Below, one piece after another: positions 1-7,983 of a DNA stretch of 49,834 bases. The position numbers were made by a program, and so were the translations under genes. This stretch comes from Pantoea sp. AS-PWVM4 (GTDB lineage Bacteria > Pseudomonadota > Gammaproteobacteria > Enterobacterales > Enterobacteriaceae). The notes under the pieces were generated by a model, which saw nothing but the letters and a program-made list of their open reading frames with translations, made no database searches and was not told where the DNA came from. How positions within the stretch are numbered: the first letter of the stretch is position 1; every line of letters begins with the position of its first letter. The stretch lies in NCBI RefSeq assembly GCF_000468095.1, contig NZ_ASZC01000027.1, forward strand, positions 1 to 49,834, in the 5' to 3' direction.

Positions 1-133
1 CCAGAGGCTAATCGCGAAGGGCAAAGCCAGCAAGGCTGCGCTTGGAGCGGTGATGCGCAAGCTGGTTCATCAGTGCTTCGGGGTGCTGAAAACGCGGATG
101 AAGTGGGATGAAAATTACGCAGCTACCGCTTGA
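1..133 (+). CDS. IS110-family transposase, C-terminal end (partial)
   Basis: The frame is open from base 2 and ends in TGA at 131-133, giving 43 residues of the C-terminus; the 5' part lies outside the window. The visible peptide contains GKASKAALGAVMRKLVHQCF followed by GVLKTR, the typical tail of IS110-type (DEDD/Tnp_IS110) recombinases, where a Lys/Arg-rich helix carrying A-x-MRKL-x-x-x-x-(F/Y)GVLK closes the transposase_20 domain. These enzymes act with a structured bridge RNA to insert the element at a specific target. The catalytic Ser and DEDD residues are not in the window, so activity cannot be judged. A REP unit starts 35 bases after the stop, which fits the known habit of some IS110 members of entering REP sequences. 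Confidence 0.72.
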   Translation, partial: QRLIAKGKASKAALGAVMRKLVHQCFGVLKTRMKWDENYAATA

Positions 134-150
134 CGTTCAAGACGGTAGCT
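121..150. repeat. Hairpin at the IS110 right end spanning the transposase stop
   Basis: AGCTACCG (121-128) pairs with CGGTAGCT (143-150), and CTTGA (129-133) pairs with TCAAG (137-141). A142 is a single bulged base and CGT is the loop. The stop codon lies inside the stem. It may mark the element's right end or act as a terminator-like structure; the role is inferred. Confidence 0.6.
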
Positions 151-167
151 ACGATTGGGTGCGGTTT

Positions 168-189
168 GTAGCGGCGCGATTTATCGCGC
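168..189. repeat. REP unit, single copy
   Basis: Contains the core GCGGCGCGATTTATCGCGC seen in the other REP pairs of this window, preceded by GTA. Unlike the others it has no inverted partner nearby. It lies between the IS110 end and the 3' end of acuI. The missing partner may lie on the other side of the insertion element. Confidence 0.75.
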
Positions 190-202
190 GGTTTTTCTCA
201 TC

Positions 203-1186
203 CTACCGACAATCGACGATCAGACGTCCACGCACTTCACCCGCCAGCAGCTGTTCTGCTCCTTCACGCGCCGCACTCAGCGGGATCACGCGGGTGAGTT
301 TTTGTAGTTGCTCCCCATCAACCAAATCTGCCAGACGTTGCCACGCCTGCTGGCGCAGCGGCAGTGGGCACATTACGCTATCTACGCCCGCCAGAATCAC
401 GCCGCGCAGAATAAAGGGAGCGACGCTGGTAGGCAGATCCAGACCTTGCGCCATACCGCAGGCAGCGACCACGCCATCACGTTTGATGCCCGCCAGCACG
501 TTACTGAGCGTATGACTGCCGACGCTATCGATAGCGGCGGCCCAGCGCTCTTTCGCCAGCGGTTTGCCGGGTTGACTGAGTTCATTACGATCAATGACCG
601 ACGCTGCACCGAGGGTGGTGATCAAATAGTCGCTATCGCTGGCTCGCCCGCTGGAGGCCACTACTTCATAACCGAGACGCGCCAGCAGGCTGACGGCAAA
701 ACTGCCGACGCCACCGCTGGCGCCAGTGACCAGCACCGGACCGTGCTGAGGGGTAATTCCTTGTTTTTCCAGCGCCATTACGCACAGCATCGCGGTAAAC
801 CCGGCGGTGCCGATTGCCATAGTTTGCAGCGGGCTGAGTGCGGTGGGGACTTTGACCAGCCAGTCACCGGAGACGCTGGCTTTCTGCGCCAGGCCACCCC
901 AATATTTCTCGCCGACGCCCCAGCCGGTCAGCAGTGCGACATCATCCTGCTGCCATTGCGGGTGGCGACTGTTGATCACCCGACCAACAAAATCGATGCC
1001 CGGTACCATCGGGAACTGGCGTACGATTGGACCTTTATTGCAGATAGCGAGGGCGTCTTTGTAGTTTAGGGTGGAGTAGCTAACTTCGAGGGTGACATCC
1101 TGATCCGGTAGTTGTTTTTCTTCCAGATCTTTCAGGGTAGTGCGGTATCCCTGTTCGTCATTATCAATGACCAGTGCCTTAAACAT
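203..1186 (-). CDS. acuI: Acrylyl-CoA reductase AcuI / YhdH-type quinone oxidoreductase
   Basis: A 327-residue medium-chain dehydrogenase/reductase, the usual length for E. coli AcuI (YhdH). Family members reduce acrylyl-CoA to propionyl-CoA with NADPH in the cytosol, which detoxifies acrylate. The N-terminal GroES-like half carries SLNYKDALAI and the FPMVPGIDFVG block near residues 40-68. The Rossmann half carries the cofactor-binding GASGGVGS motif near residue 155, with no zinc ligands, as expected for the subfamily. GGAGG lies four bases before the ATG. It is a single gene transcribed toward the IS110 end, with a REP unit downstream. Substrate specificity rests on similarity alone. Confidence 0.85.
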   Translation of the reverse strand: MFKALVIDNDEQGYRTTLKDLEEKQLPDQDVTLEVSYSTLNYKDALAICNKGPIVRQFPMVPGIDFVGRVINSRHPQWQQDDVALLTGWGVGEKYWGGLAQKASVSGDWLVKVPTALSPLQTMAIGTAGFTAMLCVMALEKQGITPQHGPVLVTGASGGVGSFAVSLLARLGYEVVASSGRASDSDYLITTLGAASVIDRNELSQPGKPLAKERWAAAIDSVGSHTLSNVLAGIKRDGVVAACGMAQGLDLPTSVAPFILRGVILAGVDSVMCPLPLRQQAWQRLADLVDGEQLQKLTRVIPLSAAREGAEQLLAGEVRGRLIVDCR

Positions 1187-1433
1187 GCAGCCTCCGGCTG
1201 GTTGAGGAAAGTGGGGTCATGGTACTCCTCAAATCAGGATGCTTCTAGTGAGCCAAATCAACTGCACTTCATTCGTTGCTACCCTGCGAAACATCGATGA
1301 CATTCCTGAATATTTCCTGAAGGCGCTCTGAAACTCTTAAATCGCTGTGATAATTTTACCTGGTGTATTTCAGTGGGTTATACCCGTTGTTAATGTCCGT
1401 GCACTTTATATCGGACTGGCAGGTGTTACGTTT

Positions 1434-2363
1434 ATGAGTGTTATCCCGGCCCCGCATGATGCACTGTTCAAAAGGTTTCTTAGCCACCCGCCGATCGCCA
1501 GGCAGTTCCTGGAAATCCATCTTCCGTTAACCATACGTCAGCACTGCGATCTGGACACTTTGCAACTGGTTACCACTACCTTTATCGAAAGGGATCTACG
1601 CGCGTTATATTCCGATGTGCTGCTTTCGATGAAGACTGACTGTGGTGAAGGGTATATTTATGCCTTGATTGAGCACCAAAGCTCCCCAGATAAAAATATG
1701 ACCCTACGCATGATGCGCTATGCCATTGCCGCCATGCAACGCCATCTTGATGAGGGGCATGCTGAATTGCCGATTGTTGTACCGATGTTGTTTTATCAGG
1801 GAAAAACCAGCCCCTATCCATATTCAATGAACTGGCTGGCGTCATTTCGCAATCAGGAGCTGGCTAAGCAGATTTTTTGCCATCCCTTCCCGCTGATTGA
1901 CGTCACGGTAATCCCGGATGAGGAGATCATGACGCACCGCGCGGTGGCCCGATTGGAGATGGCACATAAAATCATACGACTGCGCGACATGCTGGAAAAT
2001 ATTGACCCGATGGCAACGTTACTATCGGTGGATTACAATGATGATCTCTCTGTCGACGTGATCTTATATCTTTTGCAGCATGGGGATACGGATGACCGGG
2101 AAAAACTCGTTGAGATATTGATGCAAACCAAACCTCAACTAAAGGAACAGATTATGACGGTTGAACAACAATGGCGTCTGGAGTCTCGTCTGGAAGGACG
2201 ACAGGAAGGACGACAGGAAGGACGACAGGAAGGACAGCAAGAAGAGCGCCAGAGATTAACGCAAGAAATGGCACGCCGCATGCTGGCCAAAAAGATGGAC
2301 CTGGAAACCATTATCGAGGTGACAGGCATCAGTGAAGACGAGTTACAACAACTGCGTGCCTGA
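1434..2363 (+). CDS. Rpn-family recombination-promoting nuclease / transposase_31 (PD-(D/E)XK)
   Basis: The frame opens upstream, but the family begins near the Met at 1434 (MSVIPAPHDALFKRFLSHP), giving 309 residues, close to E. coli RpnA-E. The DALFKRFL opening, an Asp in YSDVLLSM and the E-x-Q-type IEHQSSP segment fit the PD-(D/E)XK core. Known family members are DNA endonucleases that raise RecA-independent recombination. The C-terminal part has a hydrophilic region with EGRQ repeated three times (12-base DNA repeats at about 2197-2232), then a helical tail with the ISEDELQQL motif common in these proteins. It stands alone and is followed within 20 bases by a REP pair. These genes are mobile and patchily distributed. 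Confidence 0.8.
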   Translation: MSVIPAPHDALFKRFLSHPPIARQFLEIHLPLTIRQHCDLDTLQLVTTTFIERDLRALYSDVLLSMKTDCGEGYIYALIEHQSSPDKNMTLRMMRYAIAAMQRHLDEGHAELPIVVPMLFYQGKTSPYPYSMNWLASFRNQELAKQIFCHPFPLIDVTVIPDEEIMTHRAVARLEMAHKIIRLRDMLENIDPMATLLSVDYNDDLSVDVILYLLQHGDTDDREKLVEILMQTKPQLKEQIMTVEQQWRLESRLEGRQEGRQEGRQEGQQEERQRLTQEMARRMLAKKMDLETIIEVTGISEDELQQLRA

Positions 2364-2378
2364 ATCACGGACTTAACG

Positions 2379-2450
2379 GTAGCGGCGCGATTAATCGCGC
2401 AGTTCCGTGCGCGGTGTCGGAAAAAACTGCACGATAAATCGCGCCGCTAC
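2379..2450. repeat. REP pair (BIME), inverted
   Basis: GTAGCGGCGCGATTAATCGC opens at 2379 and its inverted partner, ending ATCGCGCCGCTAC, closes at 2450; about 28 bases of spacer separate them. It lies between the convergent ends of the rpn gene and the FAD oxidoreductase gene. A typical transcript-end element. Confidence 0.85.
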
Positions 2451-2463
2451 GGGGGGGGAGGCC

Positions 2464-3774
2464 TCAATCCCGCGCCTTATCCACCGCATCGCGGAAACGA
2501 TACCAGCCGGTCACCAGCGGTAAAAACCACGGTTTGCCACCATACAGCGGGATCGGTTTAAAGGTGTTGCGCTCAAACGACAGCGGGCGCGGCTCGGTGC
2601 CGAGCAGCTTTTGGGCGGCACGATAACCGAGCCAGCTCATCAGCGCGACGCCGTTACCGTTACAGCCAACGGCAAAACGCGCGTTATCCATTTCACCGGC
2701 ATAAGCGGTTTTATCCCACGTCATCCCTACATATCCGCTCCAGGCATTACTGATGCGATACGGTGCCAGTTCCGGCCAGATCGCCAGCATACGTTGGCGA
2801 ATACGGATCGCCGCGGTTTTATCGTCGCAATCCATAATGCCGGGACGCGATCCAAACAACAGACGCGTACCGTCCGGCGATGGGCGGGTGTAGATCAGAT
2901 CGCGACGGCTGTCGGTGATCATGCGGCCGCCGGGGATCAACTTCGCCATCAACTCAGGTGGCAGCGGCTCGGTGGCGATCTGATAACTCTTCACCGGCAC
3001 AATACGTTTTGCCAGATTCGGCGATGCCTGGGCGTCGGTGTAACCGTTGGTCAGATAAATCACCTGACGTGCGCGCAGCGTGCCACGCTCGGTGTAAATC
3101 ACTTTGCTACCACCCTCGGTTTCCACGCCAGTCACGCGGGCATGGGAAAACAGTTGCGCGCCCAGTTTACGCGCCAAATCGCGTAATGCCCGGTTGTATT
3201 TACCCGGATGTACGCCACCGTACTCGTCCACCAGAATGCCGCCGTGATAAAAATCGGAACCGATGATTGGTGCCTGAGTTGCGCGATCGATCTTATGCAC
3301 CGTGACACCGGTAACGCGATGCAGGATATCGCCCATCTGATACAAACCGGCCAGCTGCTTTTGCGTGTGCGCGCCAAAATAGCGGCCACCGATAAACAGA
3401 TCCGCGTCCAGTTGCTCCTCGCGCACCAGATCCTGAATAAAGGCAAAGGAGGCGATCGAGTCGGCGATCATGCGCTGGAACAGCTCCGGTGGGATGCCTT
3501 TGATTGCGCCACCCACCACCAGTTTCTGCCCGCTGCTGATCATCCCACCGGTACGGGTGCTGCCGCCACTGCCCAGCTCGTTAGCCTCCAGTACCACGAC
3601 TTTTTTGCCATGACGAGCCAGCTCGATCGCGGCATTCAGCCCGGCAAAACCGGAGCCCACGATCGCGATCTCGGTTTCCGCCGGGAGCGGATCGCGACAG
3701 GTTTCCGGCGGTGCGGCTTCCCACCAGTACGGGGTGGTTTTGAAATCTTCAGTAAAAATTGCCTGATCAGACAT
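2464..3774 (-). CDS. FAD-dependent amine/amino-acid oxidoreductase (DAO family, PuuB-like)
   Basis: 436 residues from the ATG at 3774, which has a GAGAG element 5 bases upstream; a TTG at 3786 is in frame but has no spaced ribosome site. The N-terminal YWWEAAPPET segment and the dinucleotide-binding IAIVGSGFAGLNAAIELARH motif near residue 40 place it in the DAO superfamily, near gamma-glutamylputrescine oxidase. Such enzymes oxidise an amine or secondary amino acid with FAD and release an aldehyde or keto acid. It is the last gene of a leftward run after an ABC ATPase (17-base gap), two permeases and a binding protein, so it probably acts on the imported compound. The substrate is not predictable from sequence. 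Confidence 0.82.
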   Translation of the reverse strand: MSDQAIFTEDFKTTPYWWEAAPPETCRDPLPAETEIAIVGSGFAGLNAAIELARHGKKVVVLEANELGSGGSTRTGGMISSGQKLVVGGAIKGIPPELFQRMIADSIASFAFIQDLVREEQLDADLFIGGRYFGAHTQKQLAGLYQMGDILHRVTGVTVHKIDRATQAPIIGSDFYHGGILVDEYGGVHPGKYNRALRDLARKLGAQLFSHARVTGVETEGGSKVIYTERGTLRARQVIYLTNGYTDAQASPNLAKRIVPVKSYQIATEPLPPELMAKLIPGGRMITDSRRDLIYTRPSPDGTRLLFGSRPGIMDCDDKTAAIRIRQRMLAIWPELAPYRISNAWSGYVGMTWDKTAYAGEMDNARFAVGCNGNGVALMSWLGYRAAQKLLGTEPRPLSFERNTFKPIPLYGGKPWFLPLVTGWYRFRDAVDKARD

Positions 3775-3791
3775 GATGTCTCTCAACTCCG

Positions 3792-4541
3792 TTACAACAC
3801 CTGGCCGAGGAACTCGCGCGTGCGCGCATCCTGCGGATCGTCAAAGAGCTGCGCCGGGGGCGCCATCTCCACAATTTTGCCTTTGTCGGTGAAGCACACC
3901 CGGTGCGATACCTCGCGCGCAAAACGCATTTCATGTGTCACCAGCAGACAGGTCAGGCCGTCATCCACCAACTCACGAATGGTGTTCAACACCTCTTTCA
4001 CCGTTTCCGGGTCCAGCGCGGCGGTGACTTCATCAAACAGGATGATTTCTGGCTGCATTGCCAGCGCGCGGGCAATGGCGACGCGCTGCTGCTGGCCGCC
4101 GGAGAGTTCGCCCGGATAGCGTCCCTCTTTTCCTTCCAGCCGCACTTTTTTCAGCAGGCGTAGCGCGCGCTCGTGTACCACTTCACGTTGATGTTTCAGT
4201 ACCTGCATCGGTGCCATCATCACGTTGTCGAGCACGGTTCGATGCGGGAACAGGTTGTATTGCTGGAACACCATTGCCACCTGGTGGCGCAGCGGGCGCA
4301 TCGCTTTTTCGCTTTCAATCTCATGCACGCGGTGCTCACCAACACGGATAAAGCCGTCGTCGATCGGCAGCAGGCCATTGATACAACGTAAAATGGTGGA
4401 TTTCCCTGAGCCGGAAGGCCCGATGATGCATACCGCTTCGCCTTTGGTGACCTCCAGCGAAATGCCTTTCAACACCTCGGTGTTACCGAAAGATTTGTGA
4501 ATATTGTCCAGCTCGATCAGGGACGGAGTGCGAGCGATCAT
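3792..4541 (-). CDS. Polar amino-acid ABC transporter, ATP-binding subunit
   Basis: 249 residues, the normal size for HisP/GlnQ-type ATPases. Visible motifs are Walker A GPSGSGKST, Q-loop VFQQYNLFPH, signature LSGGQQQRVAIARALAM, Walker B IILFDE and the H-loop LLVTHEM. The usual DEPTSALDPE reads DEVTAALDPE, a mild variant. The ATG at 4541 overlaps the stop of the upstream permease as ATGA, so the two are translationally coupled; an ORF start 60 bases further upstream would run into the permease gene. It energises import by the two permeases encoded just upstream. Confidence 0.92.
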   Translation of the reverse strand: MIARTPSLIELDNIHKSFGNTEVLKGISLEVTKGEAVCIIGPSGSGKSTILRCINGLLPIDDGFIRVGEHRVHEIESEKAMRPLRHQVAMVFQQYNLFPHRTVLDNVMMAPMQVLKHQREVVHERALRLLKKVRLEGKEGRYPGELSGGQQQRVAIARALAMQPEIILFDEVTAALDPETVKEVLNTIRELVDDGLTCLLVTHEMRFAREVSHRVCFTDKGKIVEMAPPAQLFDDPQDARTREFLGQVL

Positions 4542-5347
4542 ATGGCATCCCCTTTGGTTTGGTTTTCCAGCCGACGTGCCAGCAGGGCAATCGGGTAGCA
4601 ATAACAGAAGAACATCAGCAGCACGGTGACGTAGAAGTAGACCAGCGAGCCTTCACTTTCAGTTGCCAGCGTGGTGCGCAGCAACGTCACCACCTCCTGT
4701 ACGCCGGTCACGGTTGCCAGCGCGGTGGAGATGGCCAGCAGCGCATACAGATTCATCCAGCCAGGAATGATGCGGCGCAGCGCCTGCGGCAGGATCACGA
4801 TGCGATAGATTTGCCACTGACTGTAGCCAAGCGAACGTGCTGATTCCCACTGACCGCTATGCACCGAGTTCACCGCACCGCGAATCACTTCGGCGAAGTT
4901 GGCGGCAGTGGGCAGGCTCAGGCCAACAATCGCTTTAAACAGCGGCGACAGCGTAAACTGGAAGCCCAGCCATTCAACGCGGTATGGCAGCAGATACAAC
5001 ATCGAAAACAGCAGCACCAGCCACGGGGCGTTGCGCAGGAAGTTCATCACGGCGCGTGCCGGAATGCTTAACCAGCGGCGTTTCGCCAGCATCATCAAAC
5101 CGAGAAACAGTCCGAGCACCGTCGCAATCGCCATGCTGGCAATGCCGATAAAGATGTTGAGGATAAAACCGCCGTTGAGCGGCCAACCGTGCATAGAACC
5201 GGTCAGCAGCAGCGGCAGTTTTTCCCACACCTGACGCCACTCACCGCCACGATCGGTCACCATGCTGAACAGCAGGATCAACAGACCAATAAACAGAAAG
5301 GCGTGACGCGTCTGCTTTTTACGTTTCAGGTACAGAACATCGCTCAT
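4538..5347 (-). CDS. Polar amino-acid ABC transporter, permease subunit (HisM/GltK type)
   Basis: 269 residues with several hydrophobic spans; the first follows a basic KRKKQTRH start. The EAA loop, which contacts the ATPase, is visible as RSLGYSQWQIYRIVILPQAL near residues 170-190. The gene begins 3 bases after the other permease gene ends and overlaps the ATPase gene by 4 bases, so the transporter is one transcription unit. It forms the inner-membrane channel with the 236-residue partner. The family imports polar amino acids and opines; the actual ligand is unknown. Confidence 0.9.
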   Translation of the reverse strand: MSDVLYLKRKKQTRHAFLFIGLLILLFSMVTDRGGEWRQVWEKLPLLLTGSMHGWPLNGGFILNIFIGIASMAIATVLGLFLGLMMLAKRRWLSIPARAVMNFLRNAPWLVLLFSMLYLLPYRVEWLGFQFTLSPLFKAIVGLSLPTAANFAEVIRGAVNSVHSGQWESARSLGYSQWQIYRIVILPQALRRIIPGWMNLYALLAISTALATVTGVQEVVTLLRTTLATESEGSLVYFYVTVLLMFFCYCYPIALLARRLENQTKGDAI

Positions 5348-5350
5348 GGA

Positions 5351-6061
5351 TCAGGCTCCATAACCAGGATAGGCGAGGGCGCGCTGCACCCAGCCAATCA
5401 ACCACACCACCAGGCTAACCAGTACCACGTAGATCACCAGGATCAGCAGCATCACTTCCAGCGTGCGGAAGGTATCGTTGTAGATTTGCCCGGCGGCATA
5501 CATCAGCTCCGGGACGGTGATCACCGATGCCTGCGAGGTGGTTTTGAACAGGTTGGTCAGCACGTTGGTGAGCGGTGGCAGGCAGATGCGGGAGGCAATC
5601 GGTACCTGCACATGACGGAACAATCCCCAGCGCGTGTAACCCAGCGAGCGCGCCGCTTCCAGCGTGGCCTTCGGCACTGCATCGAAGCCGGACCGAAAGG
5701 CTTCGATGCACAACGCGCCACCGAACAGGCTGAGCGACACGGTGGCTGACATAAAGGCGCTAATCAGCGGCACCTGTAAGCCGGTCACCGGGTCCTCCGT
5801 GGTGAAACCAATCTGCGTTAGCGTGAAATAGAAGAACAACATTTGCAGCAGTGGCGGCGTGTTGCGAAACAGCTCGACGAACAGCTCGATACTGGCATCC
5901 AGCCACGCGAGACGGAACGTCAGGCAGAAGGCACCCAACAGGCCGATAACAATGGCGAACGCTGATGAGAGCGCCGCCAGTTCCAGCGTTTGCAGCACGC
6001 CCTGAAGCAGCCATTGCTGATACGTGGGGTCGAGCAGCCAGGAGAAATCGAGTCCGAACAT
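5351..6061 (-). CDS. Polar amino-acid ABC transporter, permease subunit
   Basis: 236 residues with about five hydrophobic segments. The N-terminal GVLQTLELAALSSAFAIVIG block and the EAA loop ARSLGYTRWGLFRHVQVP are typical of the HisQ/GlnP type. It starts 17 bases downstream of the solute-binding protein gene and is followed after 3 bases by the second permease. Together they would make a heterodimeric channel. Family assignment is firm; substrate is not. Confidence 0.9.
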   Translation of the reverse strand: MFGLDFSWLLDPTYQQWLLQGVLQTLELAALSSAFAIVIGLLGAFCLTFRLAWLDASIELFVELFRNTPPLLQMLFFYFTLTQIGFTTEDPVTGLQVPLISAFMSATVSLSLFGGALCIEAFRSGFDAVPKATLEAARSLGYTRWGLFRHVQVPIASRICLPPLTNVLTNLFKTTSQASVITVPELMYAAGQIYNDTFRTLEVMLLILVIYVVLVSLVVWLIGWVQRALAYPGYGA

Positions 6062-6078
6062 ATTTCGCTCCTGACGGC

Positions 6079-6903
6079 TTATTTGGCCGCAGCGCGCGCC
6101 GCTTCCGCACGTTTGGCGATATACGGCGACGGTGGCATATCAAACTCTTTTTCCCAGCCAATCAGCTTGTCTTCGCCTTCTGCTTTAACAATCGCTTTAT
6201 CGACGGCGGCGCGGAAGGCATCGTCACCTTTACGCAGGCCACCGGCCATCGGCAGGTATTCATAGGGTTTCACCGCGATTTTGTAGTCGCTCCAGCCCGG
6301 TTCTTTCAGCTTGTTTTGCAGCGACATGTCATCAAACACCATCGCCACACAGCGATTGTCCTGCAACGCGCGATAGGCTTCCGGCAGCGCAGTGAAGTTC
6401 ACCAGTTGCAGGCCATATTTTTCGGTCACGGTTTTATTGAAGTAAGACCCCTGGATACCGCAGATTTTCTGGCCTTTTAACTGCTCCCACTGGGTAAATT
6501 TCACCTCTTTGCGCGCCAGGATCGACGGGCCAGCGGCGGAGACGTATTCATCGGTAAAATCGATCTGTTTGGCACGATCCGGCGTGACGCCGAGGGTTGC
6601 CATGATGATGTCGATCTGCCCGGAGTTGAGGAATTGCATTCGGTTGGAGGCGTTTACCGGCACCAGTTTGATTTTGTCTGGTGAGCCGAGCAGTTCGTTG
6701 GCGATATAGCGCGCCAGGCTGATCTCGAAACCGACGGTGTTGCCGTTGTTGTCCATGTAGCCGTAAGGCGGGTAGTCATTCTTCACCCCGACCGTTAACA
6801 CGCCGCGGGCCTTGATGTCGGACAGGGTGTCCGCGTGGGTGATTACCGGGGCAGCCAACAGCAACATCGAGGCAGCCAGAATACGCATGCGATGGTTTTT
6901 CAT
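6079..6903 (-). CDS. Periplasmic solute-binding protein, family 3 (amino-acid ABC importer)
   Basis: 274 residues with a clear Sec signal (MKNHRMRILAASMLLLAAP, cleavage after about residue 24, THA-DT). The mature part opens with LSDIKARGVLTVGVKNDYPP, the classic start of family-3 binding proteins, and has GFEISLARYIANELLG and the IIMATLGVTPDRAKQIDFTD block that shapes the ligand cleft. It is the first gene of the leftward transport run and is divergent from the IclR regulator across 190 bases. It delivers the ligand to the two permeases. Confidence 0.92.
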   Translation of the reverse strand: MKNHRMRILAASMLLLAAPVITHADTLSDIKARGVLTVGVKNDYPPYGYMDNNGNTVGFEISLARYIANELLGSPDKIKLVPVNASNRMQFLNSGQIDIIMATLGVTPDRAKQIDFTDEYVSAAGPSILARKEVKFTQWEQLKGQKICGIQGSYFNKTVTEKYGLQLVNFTALPEAYRALQDNRCVAMVFDDMSLQNKLKEPGWSDYKIAVKPYEYLPMAGGLRKGDDAFRAAVDKAIVKAEGEDKLIGWEKEFDMPPSPYIAKRAEAARAAAK

Positions 6904-7058
6904 AGATATTTCCTCTGTCGGGGTGAATCTGCAGGTGTTGTAAATTTTGTTCTGTGAGCGACTTTTTTTGTTGAAACGCGTTGCTCACTTGTCAACCGAA
7001 TATGAAATCTGCTAGAAAATTAGTCAACAAAAAACCATATATTGAAATCTTATGATTT

Positions 7059-7081
7059 AAAGTTTCACAATGTGGAACTTT
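7059..7081. promoter_or_regulatory. Candidate IclR-type operator palindrome
   Basis: A 23-bp near-perfect palindrome: AAAGTT(T) CACAATGTG (G)AACTTT, with one symmetric mismatch pair and one central base. It ends 13 bases before the regulator's ATG and lies in the divergent spacer to the transporter genes. IclR-family dimers bind palindromes of about this size, and such regulators commonly control themselves and the divergent operon. Binding by this protein is inferred. Confidence 0.55.
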
Positions 7082-7094
7082 AGCGGTGAGGCCG

Positions 7095-7895
7095 ATGAGC
7101 GAAAATTCGGGGAAAAATGGGGTACAACTGCTGGATCGTGCGGTGATGTTGCTCGATCTGGTCGCCGATGCGGGCAGTGAAGGGGCGACGTTAAAAGCGC
7201 TGTGCGAGCTTTCGGGTCTGAATAAAGTCACCTGCCACCGCATTCTCAATTCGCTGGTGGAACATCAGTTGTTGCAGAAGGTGCAGAGTGACAAATGTTA
7301 TCGGCTGGGCACCAAGTTACTGGTGTTCGGTGCCAAAGCGGCGCGCGGGCCTGGCCTGCGTCGCCAGTTCCAGCCTGCGCTGGAGCGGTTACGGCAGCAG
7401 ACCGGTGAGACGGCGATGCTGATGGCGCGCGACCGTGATGATTCGGTGTGCATTGACCGTTACGACAGCGAATACCAGATGCAGACGCTGACCGGTTCGG
7501 TGGGCGGTGCGGTGCCGTTGGGCCTTGGGCCTGGCAGTCTGGCGATCCTGGCGTTTCTGGAGGAGGAGCAGCGGCAGGCGATTCTGGCGCGTAACCGGGC
7601 ACGGCTTGATAGCTGGCCGCAACTTACGGAGCAAACCTTGCAGCTCAAGCTGGAGCAGACGCGGCAGCAGGGTTTCGCTATCGATCCGGGGGAGTTAATT
7701 CCGGGGATCGCCGGGATCGCCGTGCCGATCATGGTGTCCGGCGCAGGCGTGGTGGGATCGCTGGGGTTGACCTTCCTCTCACCCCGTCTGAACCCCGAGG
7801 TGCAGCAGCGTTATGTGGCGTTGTTGAAAGAGGAAGTGGCGGCGATTGCGCCACTGATCAGCCCGCTGGATACGCGGTTGCGGGCATCGTTGTAA
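7095..7895 (+). CDS. IclR-family transcriptional regulator
   Basis: 266 residues from the ATG at 7095; a GTG 9 bases earlier is also possible. The N-terminal winged helix (about residues 10-75) contains LLDRAVMLLDLVAD and LKALCELSGLNKVTCHRILN. The C-terminal effector domain follows, with the GQ-type region RQQTGETAMLMARDRDDSVC and the family's GIAGIAVPIM segment near residue 215. It is divergent from the binding-protein gene and is followed by an SDR and a second flavin oxidase, so it probably senses the imported compound or a breakdown product. The palindrome at 7059-7081 is its likely operator. Confidence 0.88.
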   Translation: MSENSGKNGVQLLDRAVMLLDLVADAGSEGATLKALCELSGLNKVTCHRILNSLVEHQLLQKVQSDKCYRLGTKLLVFGAKAARGPGLRRQFQPALERLRQQTGETAMLMARDRDDSVCIDRYDSEYQMQTLTGSVGGAVPLGLGPGSLAILAFLEEEQRQAILARNRARLDSWPQLTEQTLQLKLEQTRQQGFAIDPGELIPGIAGIAVPIMVSGAGVVGSLGLTFLSPRLNPEVQQRYVALLKEEVAAIAPLISPLDTRLRASL

Positions 7896-7899
7896 ACAC

Positions 7900-7960
7900 G
7901 CGCGACAAATCGCGCCGCTACAAAATTCTGCACGTTTGGTTGCGGCGCGATTTATCGCGC
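7900..7960. repeat. REP pair (BIME), opposite arrangement
   Basis: GCGCGACAAATCGCGCCGCT begins at 7900 and TTGCGGCGCGATTTATCGCG at 7939. The two units face the other way round from those at 2379, 16573 and 17373. It sits between the regulator stop (7895) and the SDR start (7984), inside what would otherwise be one operon, so it may affect transcript stability. Confidence 0.8.
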
Positions 7961-7983
7961 AAAAAAATTTACCGGGGAGAACC

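Noticed and set aside
108..1069. Plus-strand ORFs opposite acuI
   Set aside because: Shadows of the conserved acuI gene, with no ribosome site and unlikely composition.
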